The position numbers and the translations under genes were made by a program. This document shows positions 32,739-45,128 of a DNA stretch of 64,000 nucleotides, piece by piece. Every line of letters starts with the position of its first letter. Within the stretch, counting starts at the first letter, position 1. Source of the stretch: Chrysoporthe austroafricana (Eukaryota > Ascomycota > Sordariomycetes > Diaporthales > Cryphonectriaceae). Under the pieces are notes generated by a model that had not been told where the DNA came from, made no database searches, and was given only the letters and a program-made list of their open reading frames with translations. The stretch lies in NCBI GenBank assembly GCA_001051155.2, contig JYIP02000005.1, positions 1,984,001 to 2,048,000 on the forward strand, in the 5' to 3' direction.

Positions 32739-33852
32739 CCCCCTGGGCTGCGGTGAGGACATAGCTCCGGCGTTCTGGCTGTCACATTTATAGGCACAGT
32801 GTCCATGAATCATACCATGCATATTTTGAGAGCAGTCTTCTGAAACCCTCGCCGATGAAACTACCCACTTAGATACATTCTGAGTAGCTGCACGCATAGC
32901 AACAAGCAGGCCCAGACCCGAGTCAGCCAGGCAAACCAGGGCGCGGTCTACCCCCATGCCCACATAAAGCCGCCCGCCTAGCATTGGCCAGGAGGACAAG
33001 GCCCGCCGACGGGCCTTCTGTAGGGACCGATGTGATTTATCACTGTGTAGGACCACTTGACATGTGCTTTTCGTCGTGTCTGTACGCCTCCTGACTCAGC
33101 AGTGCAGTTCCTGACCGGTGACCAGGGGGGGCCTGCATCAGACCCATCTCGAGCCGCGGAGGGAGACGACGGGGGCCAGGGTCGAAGCCATGGGAAGACG
33201 GTGAGTTAAAACGCGCGCCAAGCAGGGCAGAGCAGGCGACCAGGCTGCTCCCGCGGCCGGGGAGGTGGAGCCTCGAGACGCAAGAAGCTGGGGGGAGGGC
33301 TTAATAATAACGACACGAGAAGAAGAAACACCGGCCCCATTCTCGGCCCTAATAGATGCATGCAGCGACGGCGTGTTTCCCTCACGGTAAAGCCATTCAA
33401 GGGGTGGCAGCAAGCGCATGGGGGTCAAGACGAGGAAGCCCGCGATGAAGTCTCCGTGATCGTGATCATATGGATGTTAAGACAAGACGTAGCCATAGTA
33501 AAGACAGGACGTCGGGCGACGCTAACAACCTCAAGAGGAAGTCGAAGAATATGAAACGAGAAAAAAATAAAGAGGAAAGGAGGAAGGGGAGGGAAAAAGA
33601 AGTGTCGTGCAGAGGCAGACCAGTCGGCATCTGGTACCCATCAATAGCACACGAGCGCCACCCCCCCCATGCGTCCCTACCAGCCATGCTTGCTTTTCAT
33701 TTCATACAGTACGAGATTAAGTCTGCCCAACCCCTCCCATCCCCGAATTTCGAAAACTGCCCGGCCTGGGAACGCCACAGTGCAGGTAGGAGAGAGCTGC
33801 CGCGCCGTACTGAAACATAGGACAAAAAAAGAAAACCCGGCCCCGAGGGCTC
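32739..33852. other. Intergenic between convergent SDR and MFS genes
   Basis: 1.1 kb 3'-to-3' spacer. A-rich around 33539-33600; no gene seen. Confidence 0.55.
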
Positions 33853-35905
33853 TTACTCGCCGACCTCGCGGTCGTCGTACCAGTGAATCGACGAGATGAC
33901 GGGCCAGGCCCACGTGGCGTGGCGGATGCGCCGGCCCCAGATGTACAGCGGCACCCAGAGGATGATGATGGCGGCCGAGATGCCCGCCATGGCGCCGTAG
34001 GCGTTCTGGTAGCCCGCCTCGTCGACCCAGGGGTTCGTGTAGAAGGAGAGGAGGAAGCCGAAGAGGGCTGGAGCGTGGCGAACTTGTTAGTTTCGTAGGC
34101 CTTATCATTCTCGTTCGTGGGGACGTGGGACAACTTACATTTGAAACCCATCACCGCGAGCGTGATCTCTCCTGCTACCGGCCGGTACGCATCGATCACG
34201 TAGACCAGGCAGACGTTGGTCCCCTGGACGATAGAGAAGTTCACTGGAACGAAAGTGTCAGCTGCTGGAACCGCTTCTCCCCGTGCTGGAACATCAAGGA
34301 GGACTTACAAAGACCCAGTCCGACCGTGGGACACATCCAGTGCAGGTTCTTCTGGATCCCGACCCCGTACAGGATCAGCGCCAGCGGCGTCGTGATCAGG
34401 CTGGGGATCATGGCGGGCAGCCGCATCTCGGGCTCGCGGATGCCGCCGTTCTTCCTGGTGAGGTGGTCGGCGACGCGGTCGCCCAGTACGCCGCCGGCGG
34501 GGATGCCGACGATGGAGCCGATGACGGCGGCGATGAAGCATAGGCCGACCTGCCAGGACTCAAAGCCGTACGTGGCCGAGAACGCGGTGTCGACGTTGGA
34601 CGTGACCGCGACGAGGAACCCGATGGTGACGGACTGGACGAGCGCGGACCAGAGCACCGGCGGGAGGCAGATGAGCCCCAGCGGGCGGAGGAAGATCTTG
34701 TAGAGCGGCTCCGAGGTGTACGTGCCGCTGAAGAGCCGCAGGCGCTCGAGGTAGGACTTGCGGTGGATGGGCCGGCTGGTGGTGGCCGCGGCGGGCGCCT
34801 CCACGTCCGTGTCGAAGTCGTGGTCCTCGGTCTTGACGGCGGCCACGGCGTGGTCGTCGGCCGCGCTCTTGGGGGCCCCGTCGGCGCCGTGGCTCTGCGC
34901 CTCGCCGACGAGCTTCTCCTCGCGCCGGAAGGCTGTCTCGGGGAACGCGAAGAAGGCGAAAAGCAGGATGACGCCGATGAAGGCGGCGGCGACCTCGTAG
35001 ATCACGCCCCAGTTGTGGTTAATGGTGATCAGCCTGTCGAGGTGTGTCAGCTTGCGTCCCGTCAATTCGTGAAGGCCCTCCCCCCATCCTGGGGGCCGCC
35101 AGACGTCTGGGAGACCGCTTACCCGGAGATGACCATGCCGAATGCCACGCCCACAGAGAGGAAGGAGGTGTAGAGGGCCATGACGGTGCCGCGCTCGTGC
35201 AGGAAGAACACGTCGGAGATGGTGACGGGCGCGATGGTCTCGGCCGCGCCGGCGCCGAGGCCCATTATGATGCGGGCGGCCAGGAAGCCGCCGAAGGACC
35301 GGTCGAAGATGGTCCATATGGCGCAGGCGAGGTAGATGGTGTAGCTGATCACGTAGGTGGGCCGGCGGCCGTACTTGTTGGCGAAGGGGACCCAGAAGAA
35401 GTTACCCAGGCCCTGGAGGAGCGCGGTGGTGGTGAAGAAGTACGAGACCTTGGCGACGTCGACGTTGAACTTGGTTGGGTTGGTCGTCGGGTCCGCGCCG
35501 GGGAAGAAGTCCGCGGTGGTCTGGACGATGGCGACCGTGGGCCCGGCCGCCAGGAAGTTGCACCAGAGCATGGCGACGCAGATGAGCACCGCGATGCATT
35601 TCTTGTACCACTGTGGCCTAGGGGGTGTGGCTCTCTGTCAGCGGTGGTGAACCCTCGTCCTCGCACCAACAACCACTGAGAGGCGGCGGCGGCGTCGAGG
35701 CCCCGAGACATTCGAAGGGAGGGGGAGGGACTTACCAGTTCAGAGGGTCGTCAGGATCACTAGAAGGCGTAGGGACGAGGATGATCTCGTTAGTCTCGTG
35801 GTGACGGAGGCGGACGTTGCCGAGCGTCCTCTGCCTGATCTTCTCGATCTTGGTCAGCTCGTGGTCCTCGACCTGCAGCGCAGGTGCGATGTCGTTTGCG
35901 GCCAT
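33853..35905 (-). CDS. MFS transporter, DHA1/Hol1-like
   Basis: Exons 5' to 3': 35736-35905, 35123-35617, 34309-35033, 34139-34243 and 33853-34067, giving 569 residues with consistent phases. The N-terminal cytoplasmic segment ends DPDDPLNWPQWYKKC, a signature of fungal Hol1-like proton-coupled transporters. Twelve hydrophobic segments are expected; the loop-2/3 motif appears as ANKYGRRPTYVISY. A charged central loop separates the halves after ITINHNWGVIYE. The C-terminus includes NFSIVQGTNVCLVYVIDAYRP. Family members move small organic cations, drugs or nutrients across the plasma membrane. Its position beside the SDR and monooxygenase fusion suggests uptake or export of their substrate or product, which is inference. 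Confidence 0.88.
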
Positions 35906-38297
35906 TGTCCTGGGCGTTTCGGTGAGAGATAATTAACTGTGCTGAGGGCCACAGAGGCCAATATTGCTGGGACGTGGCTGAGTAGAAGGAAGCCCCCTGG
36001 GATGAGAGAAAGACGTCTTCTCGAGGATAGGGATGGCCGCTGGACCCAACCGCCTAGGTGTGTTTTTCTTATTTATCTTTTTTGTTTCTTTTCGACCTCG
36101 ACCGTAGAATGTGCCGGGTCACCACGCCCGCGGGGAATGGATCATGAATGTCTCACTCCGCCGTCTCAGGGTACACTCGATGGCGGGCCCAAGGCGTGCA
36201 ACATATATAACAAGTTACTATACTAGCGGGAAGACAAGACGTCCCAGGGGCCGTGACACGCTGGCAGATGTCCAGGGCACTCGGCCACAAAGTAGCGACG
36301 GGGCCTGTCACATCCTACCGTAGGTAGCAGACGGGCATGGATCCTGACGGCGTCGTCAGTCAGGATGGACCAAAGGCGCCCTGGGGTTTGGGAGTCAAGG
36401 AGCGCTGCCCAGCGCGCCTAGCAGGGGATCTCTTTCTGGGGAAGGTTTGGGACCGCCTGCCTACCTATGCGTGGTACAGTACCTTCGCGTCGATATGCCG
36501 ACCCGCAGCGCCGGACCTCAAGAGCGTTGGTTGGCCCGTCACGAGGCGGTCCCCAGATCTGAGCTGTGCGACGGGGGGCGGCGGGCAAGCAGGGCGCGAC
36601 GGCTTCCCCCACCTCCCGGCCGACGTATATGTGGTATTCCAGGGAGTAGGAAGGGGGAGGAGATCGACGGCGCAGGACGACATGGGTTCTCCAGTTCCCA
36701 ATGTGCATATGTAGTTGTACAAATGCGGAAACGATGGAGGAGGTTGGGGTGCTTGGCCGCCACACCCAGAGCCATGTGCCATGCGCGGTGGGGCCAGGCT
36801 CACACCGGGGTTTCTGGGCGTTGGAGAAGACAGGACAGGACAGGAACAGGACGGGACTTCTTCGCGGTCTGGTGCGCCATGCGCAGGGTGGACGCAAGGA
36901 GACAGGAGACAGGAGACGCGTAATAATGTCCTAAGGAGGGTTGCGCAGTAGCGACGCTGGCTCGTCAGCCGTGGAAGATTGGACGGCAGAAACCGGACCC
37001 AGGGGGGGAACAAAGCCGTCTCCGTCTAGGCCATTATGCTTGCTGCCCAGGTTCGACCGGTCGAGCCCGTCGAGAGAGAGAGAGACACGCACGCACGCGG
37101 AGTAACGGGCGTACCGCCCGTCTGTTCTGTCCTATGCAGTCAGCGCGAACGGCAGGGCCGTGGGCCAAGATTATGCCAATCTCCGCGCCGCCTCGATTCC
37201 CCCACAGATCTCGACCCGGCCTGCATGAACCTAAAAAGAGACGAAGCTTTTTATCTCACCAAGCTTATTAACCCGGGTCTGAGAGGCGGATCTCGCATGG
37301 CCCCACGCCCGGGGATCCTGTACAGCTCGTAGCACAGCAGCATGTGTATGCATTACTCAGTACGGTCGTATCTGGTCCCGTCGTGCCCTGCCGTGCCCTC
37401 TCCCTTCTGCACGAAACAGGACGGTGAGGGAGAGACGGCACGCAAAGACGGCACGCGTGCACACCGCACCGCACCGTCCACCGCAACCTGCCCGCGGCGC
37501 CATGTCTCGAGAGCTCCCGAGACAGGCCTGGGCTCGGCGGCAGCAGAGGCCACTAGCCCGCGCCAGGTCCAGGCTCGTGATACTCGGGGCGCCGCCGCCG
37601 TCCTCGAGAGAGGCTCCTGCTCGTCGCACAGCGGGTGCAGGATCGCGATGCCCCCGGCCGGGGGGGAGAGAGGAGCCTTGGCGGGCGAGCTCGCGGTCTG
37701 CTGGACCGCGCGGCACAGCTCAGCTCCTGGGCCCTGGCATAGTAAGGGTCATCGAGCTGGTCTCGGCCGGTGCTATGCAGGCTAGGATGACAGCTGCTCG
37801 GCGCCGTCGAGCCACGAGCTCCAATTGGAGCCGCCCTCGCGCCCGTAGTGCCGTGGTAGCGCTGCGATGCCGCGCTCACATGCCGACAAGCCACGGCCTA
37901 AGTGCCTCTGGGGAAGGACGAGGCTTTCAGCTGGCGGCGGCGGTGGGAAACACAAGCCAGGAGAGGGGAAGAAGAAAAAAAAAAAAAAGCCTCGCACGAT
38001 CTCTATCCGTGCCCGCCAGCCGTTCCTGCGCTGGGCGAGGAGGAGGAGGGGAATGAGGCGGAAAAGCCGGCGCGGTCGGTGTGACACGAGGGCGAGCTCG
38101 CGACCAGCTGCCGCGATGGTGGCGCCCGGGGCCCAGCTCGAGGTGTGGGAAGGGCGGTGGGCCACAGGGTCGATGCAGTCGAGCGAGCGGAGGGTGGTGC
38201 GTGCATGCCCGTAGTGACGATGGGCAGAATAGCAAAAATGCTACTCCGCGCCGCTCGCCAAGCACGGGATTTCTGGACTAGAAGAACACAACGTCAA

Positions 38298-38323
38298 CGT
38301 CGTCGTCGTCGTCGTCGTCGTCT
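38298..38323. repeat. (GTC)n microsatellite
   Basis: About eight uninterrupted GTC units. Confidence 0.9.
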
Positions 38324-38671
38324 CCACCCTGCCCTGCAGGCTGGGCGAGGGAGGGAGGCACCACTGCGCTGCACTCCACAGCCGGGCGGAGACAGGTCGC
38401 GGGCCACCGCTGCGACGCTGGCCATGCCATGCACGAAGGAGCCAGCCCAGGGCTGCTGAGGACCGCCTCCCCGCCAAGCCGGCGCGGTAACCGTTTCGAG
38501 AGGGCGTGGCCGGGTTGTCGCTGGGTGTGTGCCTCCGCAGACGGGCTGCTCAGCCGCGAGCATGTGCGTGTCGGTGGGCAGCGAGGGGCGAACAGGAACA
38601 GGACGGGATCTGACGGGATATGACGGGACTGCAGAATGGAAATTGCGGACGCGTCATTGGCGGTATGGAGG

Positions 38672-38713
38672 CTGTCTGTCTGGCTGTCTGGCTGTCTGGC
38701 TGTCTGGCTGTCC
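38672..38713. repeat. CTGTCTGG tandem repeat
   Basis: Eight-base unit repeated about four to five times without a clear coding context. Confidence 0.85.
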
Positions 38714-40568
38714 CTGCTGTATTTTGTTTTATTTTTATTTTTTTCTTTCTCCGGCCTCCTGGACCTGGCATGGCGGTGCAGCGGGTGGAGAGGCTTAACC
38801 TTGTCGTCCTTGTCGTCGTCGTCCTCCTCCTCCTCCTCATTCTTCCTACTTTCTTATTTTCTTATTTTCCTTCCTGGTCCTGCTCCCGCCCCTTGTCCCC
38901 TTCTCTCCTCGCAGCCCTCCTCCCCGTGGCCGTCTTGTCATGACCCTGTCCTCCTGCGGCGAGGACACGGACATGGGCGAGTAAGAGAGGTGGTGCTGGG
39001 GGCGGAAGAGCAGGGCGATGTGTTCGGGGAATTACGCATACTTACTGCGTATATCCCACGCCGCATTACAGGGTCCCAGGGTCGTCCTGCTCTAGCGCGG
39101 CCCACCAGTCCCTGTGTCTGTCCCTGCACCCACAGACGTCTCCGGCAGTCCACGGCCAACGCCTGCCGCTAAGTACTCTGGTAGAACCGCCTAGGGGACT
39201 CGTCGTGGTGGTGGCTGCCAGCGACCCGCGACCCTATAACGCAGCGCAGCCCCCCGAATATTAGTGGACGCCCCCCCCCAGCTCGGCAGCGGGCCAGCAG
39301 CACCAGATCGCAGCCCACATGGCCCTGTGGGGTGGTGGGTGGGTGCTGCCCCCCTCCCCACAGGCCTGCCCAGCTAGCTATTCTGGTGTGTCCGGTCTTG
39401 CGTACTCATGTCTGATCTCCCGTCTCGATTTGATTGCCCGGTGGCCAGCAGCCCATCCATACTCGTGCCACTGCGTGCGTACCTTGGGGGGCGAGGCCTG
39501 GGGGGCGCGCTGGGGGGAAGGGGAATTTAGGGGGGAGTACCCGTCGACGACACGGGCCCTGCGCTGTACTGCGCTGTAGTCCGTACTGAGCTTGTACTGC
39601 TATGTACAGTCAGTCAGTCAAATCAGTCCTGCCTCTATTGGTTTGGCCCGGCGTAAGGTCTCGATCCGTTCGTTCGTCGTTCGTCATCCGCGAGCGTACC
39701 TCCCCGACCCCTGCGGCCTGTGTGGCCCTTGTGGCCCTTGGAGCTTTCGAAGTATGCTTAATCAAGATGCCTGAGCGTATGCGTACGGCCACCGCCCACG
39801 CCTGCCCCCTCCTGCTACTCCTGCTCCTGCTGGTGCTGCTGCTGCTTCGTCCTCGTTGTCCTCGTCCTCGTCCTTCTCCTCCTCCTCCTCTTCCTATATG
39901 GTCGACCCTACACCACACCCATGCGCGCTTCCTCGCTCGTCTGAACTCGACCACAGCATCGCCGCCCGCCCTCCCCCCAATCCCCAGACCGCCGGGTTCT
40001 GATTCGGGAGATCCCCAGGGGCCCTCAGGACCCTTGGAGCGCGAGAACCAGGCATTTCACCCACGCCCCCCCCACCCCGTCCTCGCTGTCCGTCCCGCCT
40101 CCTCCCACAATCCCGACGCAGCTCCATCCCGCCAGCACCAGCGCTCCAGCAGCTCCAGCTCCCAGCGCCAGCGCCAGCTCCAGCTCCAGCGCCATCAACA
40201 CATCGCGTCGCCGACGTTCTTGGCGAGACGAGAGCCCTCCTCTGGAGCACATCAGGGCGAGGCCAGATGCCGATCAGCCCCTCTGCGGGCCAATTGGCCT
40301 CTCGCGCGCCCTCTCCGTCTCTCCCTCGCGGTCTGCCGCTGGCCTGCCTGGCACGGGCTCCGGACCCAGCACTCGACCCATCGCTGCTGCAGTCACGATC
40401 CCGATCTGCACCTTTCCCCGGACCCCGACGGCGCGATAAGCTCGGGATACCCGCACCCGCGTACCAGTGGGATCGGACGACGTGCACCGGCCGGGCACAG
40501 CTCGTCAGCTCATCAGCACGCCGGCGCCTGAAGCCTAGTCTGTCGTCGCTATAGCCGCCGTCGTCACC

Positions 40569-43500
40569 ATGGCCAGCCCGTCCTTCTCCCACCTCCTGCA
40601 CCCGGACCCGGCCGCGCCCCGGGCCCGACCTCAGCTCCAGCTGCAACCGCCTCCACAACCTCAACATCCGTCCCAGGCTGCCCAGCCGCCGCCTGCTTAC
40701 CCGCCGCCGCAGCCCTCCGCCGGCGGCGACACCCCGCCGGCCCTGGGCTCCATCGCCGTCGCTACCTACGCCTATCCTCCGCCGCCTGGCTCTGCCGCCT
40801 CGCCCGCTGGCTCTGGCAGTGCCCACTCGCTGGCCACCCCGGCGACCTCGCCTGCTGCGCCCACGAGCGCGAACGGGTCCGGCCCCGTCACCCGCGGCCA
40901 CGCCCCGAACACGAGCCTCTACCAGTGTGCCGACTGCCTGAGGAGATATTCCCGCCCGGAGCACCTCCAGCGGCACGTCGCGACCCACACGCTGGGCAAG
41001 CGCTTCGTCTGTGATGTAAGTCTATCTGCCCTATCGCCCTGCGCGCCACGAGGCCCAGCTGTACACGACAGGTAGCTAACGCCGCCGTTCTAGGTCTGCG
41101 GGAAGGCATTCGGCCGCGCTGACCTCCTCAAGAGACACCGCGCCAACCACGAGGACGATGGCACCGGCACCAAGCGGCGGCGCATCAACGCCTCCCCCGG
41201 CGCCGGCCGCGTTGCGCACGCCTGCCAGGCCTGCGCAAAGGCCCGCGTCAAGTGCGAGGAGAGCAAGCCGTGCACCAGGTGCCGCAACCGCAACCTGAAC
41301 TGCGAGTATGCGACCTCAGAGGCTGGGTCCGCCGCGGCCATGCACCTGCTGCACCTCTCGGCCAACGCCCACTCCGGCTCGTCGAAAGCCCACGCCCACG
41401 CCCACACGCCCACGCCTCCGGGGCGTGCTCCTGCCACAGCCCCGTCAGGTCCGGCCTCCTGTAATTTGGGCGCGGAGCCCTTGCCCTCCCAGTCAGGCCA
41501 GCCTGGGCCTATGCAGAGGGTCCCCACCCCAGCCGCGCCTACCATGACGAATCCCGCTTATGCCCATTCCACCGGCAGCAGCCCTCCTATCGCGGCTACC
41601 CACGCGCAGGGCAGCAGCGAAGCAGCACAGCTGCCCACGCCTGAGACAATGATAGACCACAGTGAGTTGCACCCTTCTCCTACCTCGGCCGCCCTGGGGG
41701 TTCTCTGGCACGGCTATTTCTTTTTCCCTCTTCTCCCTTGCTTGGGCCTCACACTCTTGTCACGCTCTGCACCACCCTTATGCAGTCTCGACCTCATTGT
41801 CACTATATTACATGATATACCCAGACGGTCGGGGACGTCCGTTGTCGACCTCGCACCGCCTTGTTTTGTTTTGCCCTTGATCTGTCGTGACGCCCCGCCG
41901 TGACCTACGCCTCACTCCTTGCCGCTTCAAAAACACTCGTCGGTGGCCCGAAGCCTAGTGCTGACGATGGGCGACGACGAAGACCATGTGGACAGTTATC
42001 CCGCCCAGCTCTCTCAGGGTCACGCCATGGTCGACATGCAGAGACCACCATTTGGTGACTTCCTGCAACATGTTCTCTACGACGCACAGCAGCAACACAT
42101 GGACCCCGCCAGGATGGCTCCGGCGCAGGGACTGGCCGTGCTCGACTTCTGCGACGATGCCAACCTGGACCTGAACGACCTCGATTTCGGCGTGCTCGAC
42201 AACTGGAACCTGGGGAACATCCACGGTATGATCGCGACCGACCCCGACCTGGCGAACTACGTTTCCGCCCAGGCCCAGGACACCGCAAACCTGTCTCTGT
42301 CTCATATGCGCCAGCGTCTAGTCTCGATCTGGGCAGATTCGCCATGGCGGTGGATTCCGGACGGCAGCAAAGACAACATCCAGGTGCATAAGAGTAATCT
42401 GCCGCTGTGTGACATCAACGGCTCCCAACTGCAACCAGACAAGGTCGTCAACGACAAGATGGAGGCGTCCGGGCGGGACAAGGTCCTGGCCATCGTCCTG
42501 AGCACGTGCCAGAACAATTCTATGATGGGACGGGTGGCGTCGTCTTTCCCCTCCACGGATGTGATGGATTCGTTGGTCCACATCTTTCTGGCCTGGCACA
42601 TGTGTCAAGCAACCGAGTTCGTACACTTTGGTTCGTTCTCGATGAACGCGCAGTGTCCAGAGTGGCTAGGGGGGGCAGCTGCAGCAGGAGCCATCCTGAC
42701 ACCTTTCAAAACGCTCCGGAAATTTGGCTACGCGTTGCAGGAGGCAGTTCGTAAGTTCGCCTTGGCGAAATCCCCCCAATCTCGCGAGACTTGACTGCTC
42801 ACTAAATGATAGGTATCACAATACCCATGCGAGTACGTAATATCAGTCCACCGGGGGTGCCACCCCTTCCGGCCGAGGCATACCTAGCGTTACTGACCCA
42901 CCTTTAGTTCGAAGACAACAACTCCAAGATCCAAGACATGAGTCTGGTTCAGGCTCTCGTGGTGAACCATGATATTGGCCTATGGAGTGGTAACCGGAGG
43001 CGCATGGAGATAGCTGAGTGCCGTAAGTATCCCCCTGTCACTCGATCAACTAGGCCTAACACGGATGATCGTAGATTTGAACATTCCCATTGCTATGATC
43101 AGGGGCAGGGGCAAGTTCCAACAGTCACATTACGGGCAAATCCACCTGGATCCTGCAGACGAAGGCAGTATCCTGGAAGAAAAGTGGAAGCTCTGGTGTC
43201 AGGAAGAGTCTTGGAAGAGGTATGTCTCCTAGTTGATCAGCAGGTGCAGCAGGCTCACACATCGCAGACTTATCTTTTACCTCTTCGTTCGCGATGCCCA
43301 GACGTCCATGGCGTCCATGACCAACCCACATATGTCATACGCAGAGCTGACTCTACCGCTCCCCGAGGCCCGAGAGCTCTGGTTCGCCAAGTCAGCCCAA
43401 GAATGGAAGATCCACTACCTGCAGATACACGCAGGCTCGCACACCAGGCTGCCTTCGCTAGCTGATCTTCTCCGCGACTTCGATGTGCTCGCGACAGATG

Positions 43501-44351
43501 CGCACCGGCTTGACGTGCAGTACTGCATCTTAATCCTTTTCCATGGTTTCTGGCACTTCATCAGGGAGTACCGTCAGATGAACTCCATCTACCGCTGGTC
43601 GAACTTCTCGCCTAACGTGTCCGGGGATCCGAACCTGCTGCTGCGGTCTCGTCATCAGGAATATGTCAAGGTTCTCCAACAGTTCCAGCTCAGCGCCGCG
43701 CAGAAATGGCCGCACATGTTGTTTGCGCAGGAGAACCTGGTGCTCAACCTGCTACTGATGAACCTACACGTGTCTCTTGAGGATTTGCAGCTGTTTTCCG
43801 GAAAAGAAGGCGACGAGCAGGCCAGGCGCATCCTACCCGCGCTACAGCGCTGGACGCAGGAGTCTGAGTCTCGCAGGGCGATCTGGCATGCAGGCCAGAT
43901 CCTGCGGTGGGCAAAGGAGTTTCCCGCCGGGCACCTGAAGGACTTCTCCTCGATTGCCGTCCACCACGCAGCGCTGGCCTTGTGGACTTGGGGCGTCGTG
44001 ACGCGAGCCATGGGCAGCGGCGGATACAGCAATCAGAACGAGGCCGTGATACATCTCGACGCACCAGACTCCGGCCAGATGCAACAGTTTGTCGCATTTG
44101 GCACGGGCAGACCTGCCATTCGGGGACCGACGAAGAGCGTCACTGCTGGCCACACATCCGCTGGCGAAAGCAGCAGTAGTAATGGCGGCGGGGCCGTGAG
44201 CCTCATCGAGGAGCCGACAAATTGTATGGCAACGATAGAGGAGATCTTCCGGGCGAACTTCCCCGGGGGCCAGGCCGCGCCGATCGTGGAGAACCTGTGT
44301 CACCTCATCAAGCAGCTGGGTAGGGCCGCTGGAGCCGTTGGGCTTGGCTGA
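40569..44351 (+). CDS. Transcription factor with two C2H2 fingers plus Zn2Cys6 cluster
   Basis: Exons: 40569-41015, 41094-41661, 41983-42750, 42813-42832, 42908-43022, 43075-43219 and 43268-44351, giving 1048 residues. After a Pro/Gln-rich N-terminus come two C2H2 fingers: YQCADCLRRYSRPEHLQRH at about 119-137 and FVCDVCGKAFGRADLLKRH at about 146-164. Next is a Zn2Cys6 cluster at 193-219 with C-x2-C-x6-C-x5-C-x2-C-x6-C spacing. A disordered His/Pro/Ser region follows, then a fungal-specific transcription factor middle region (DIGLWSGNRRRMEIAE, ESWKRLIFYLFVRDAQTSM). Exon 4 is only 20 nt and is required to keep frame. The acceptor of intron 2 is uncertain: the alternative start of exon 3 at 41960 adds seven residues. 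A nuclear regulator; targets unknown. It may control the 26-36 kb genes, but that is inference. Confidence 0.88.
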
Positions 44352-45128
44352 GACCCGGTTGGTTCACGAGAACAGCAGCCTCTCAGGAATTGTGTTTTTG
44401 TGTTTTCTTTTGGCATGTATCGGCAACACGGACAGTGTATATGGTAGGCTGGAGATTGCGAGGTGTTGGGGCCCAGGAAAAGCTCGGGGGACGCTCCGGT
44501 CTAGGAGACACGGGTTGACTTGTAGACCACTGCGTGTTACGATTATTTGTGGTTTTGTTTTCCTCGGACATCGATGCATAATAACAATTCAGGAGGGGAA
44601 AGGGAAAACGGAACTGCTTACGCTCGTTTGGTATATTCGTATGCCGTGGATGGAGGAAAATGAAAGCAATAGCAGCACTTGAGAGAGTCTGAGTTGAGTT
44701 GAGTTGAGTTGAGTTGAGACTTGGACAAGCCTGGTCTGGATTGACCCGGCAGTTGCAACCAAGAAACAATGTTGCCTTAATGCATCTAATTTTCCCTGAT
44801 CCAGTGACATGTTGCTGTTCCACGCTACGAACGTCACATCGACACAATGGGACTATATGAAGACCATTCCACGACACCGATACGTTATGTCATTAAGAGT
44901 GCATCACGAATGTATGTATGTACAAGAAGAAAGGACACCCGAGGCGCCCGATTATACTGGCTATGTCACCAAGGGAGCCTGTACAGGGCCGAGGTCCCCC
45001 AGAACGAGGGCCGCCTCGAAGCTGAGGTCTTCCTCGCAGCCGAGGCCCTCCCGGCCGAGGTGGAAGGCGAGCCTGTACGTGACCGCCAGCTCGACCGCCA
45101 CGAGCGCGGGGCTCGTCCCGGGCGGCTC
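44352..45128. other. Intergenic between convergent regulator and hexosaminidase genes
   Basis: 777 bp with no gene. Contains a GAGTT pentanucleotide repeat at 44691-44718. Confidence 0.55.
44691..44718. repeat. (GAGTT)n pentanucleotide repeat
   Basis: Five to six perfect GAGTT units. Confidence 0.9.

Larger units (their letters stand above)
35906..40568. other. 4.7 kb gene-free region upstream of the transcription factor
   Basis: No open frame here shows a domain, splice structure or codon pattern I can support. It is rich in simple repeats: GA/CACG (about 37070-37097), GTC (38298-38323), CTGTCTGG units (about 38672-38713) and CTG/CTC tracts (about 39820-39890). The last kilobase may be a long 5' leader for the regulator. 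It also contains the MFS promoter at its left end. Confidence 0.5.

Noticed and set aside
39602..40531. 309-codon frame upstream of the regulator
   Set aside because: Pro/Ser/Arg-rich translation of a repeat-dotted leader. It ends before the regulator ATG and competes with an equally long minus-strand frame.
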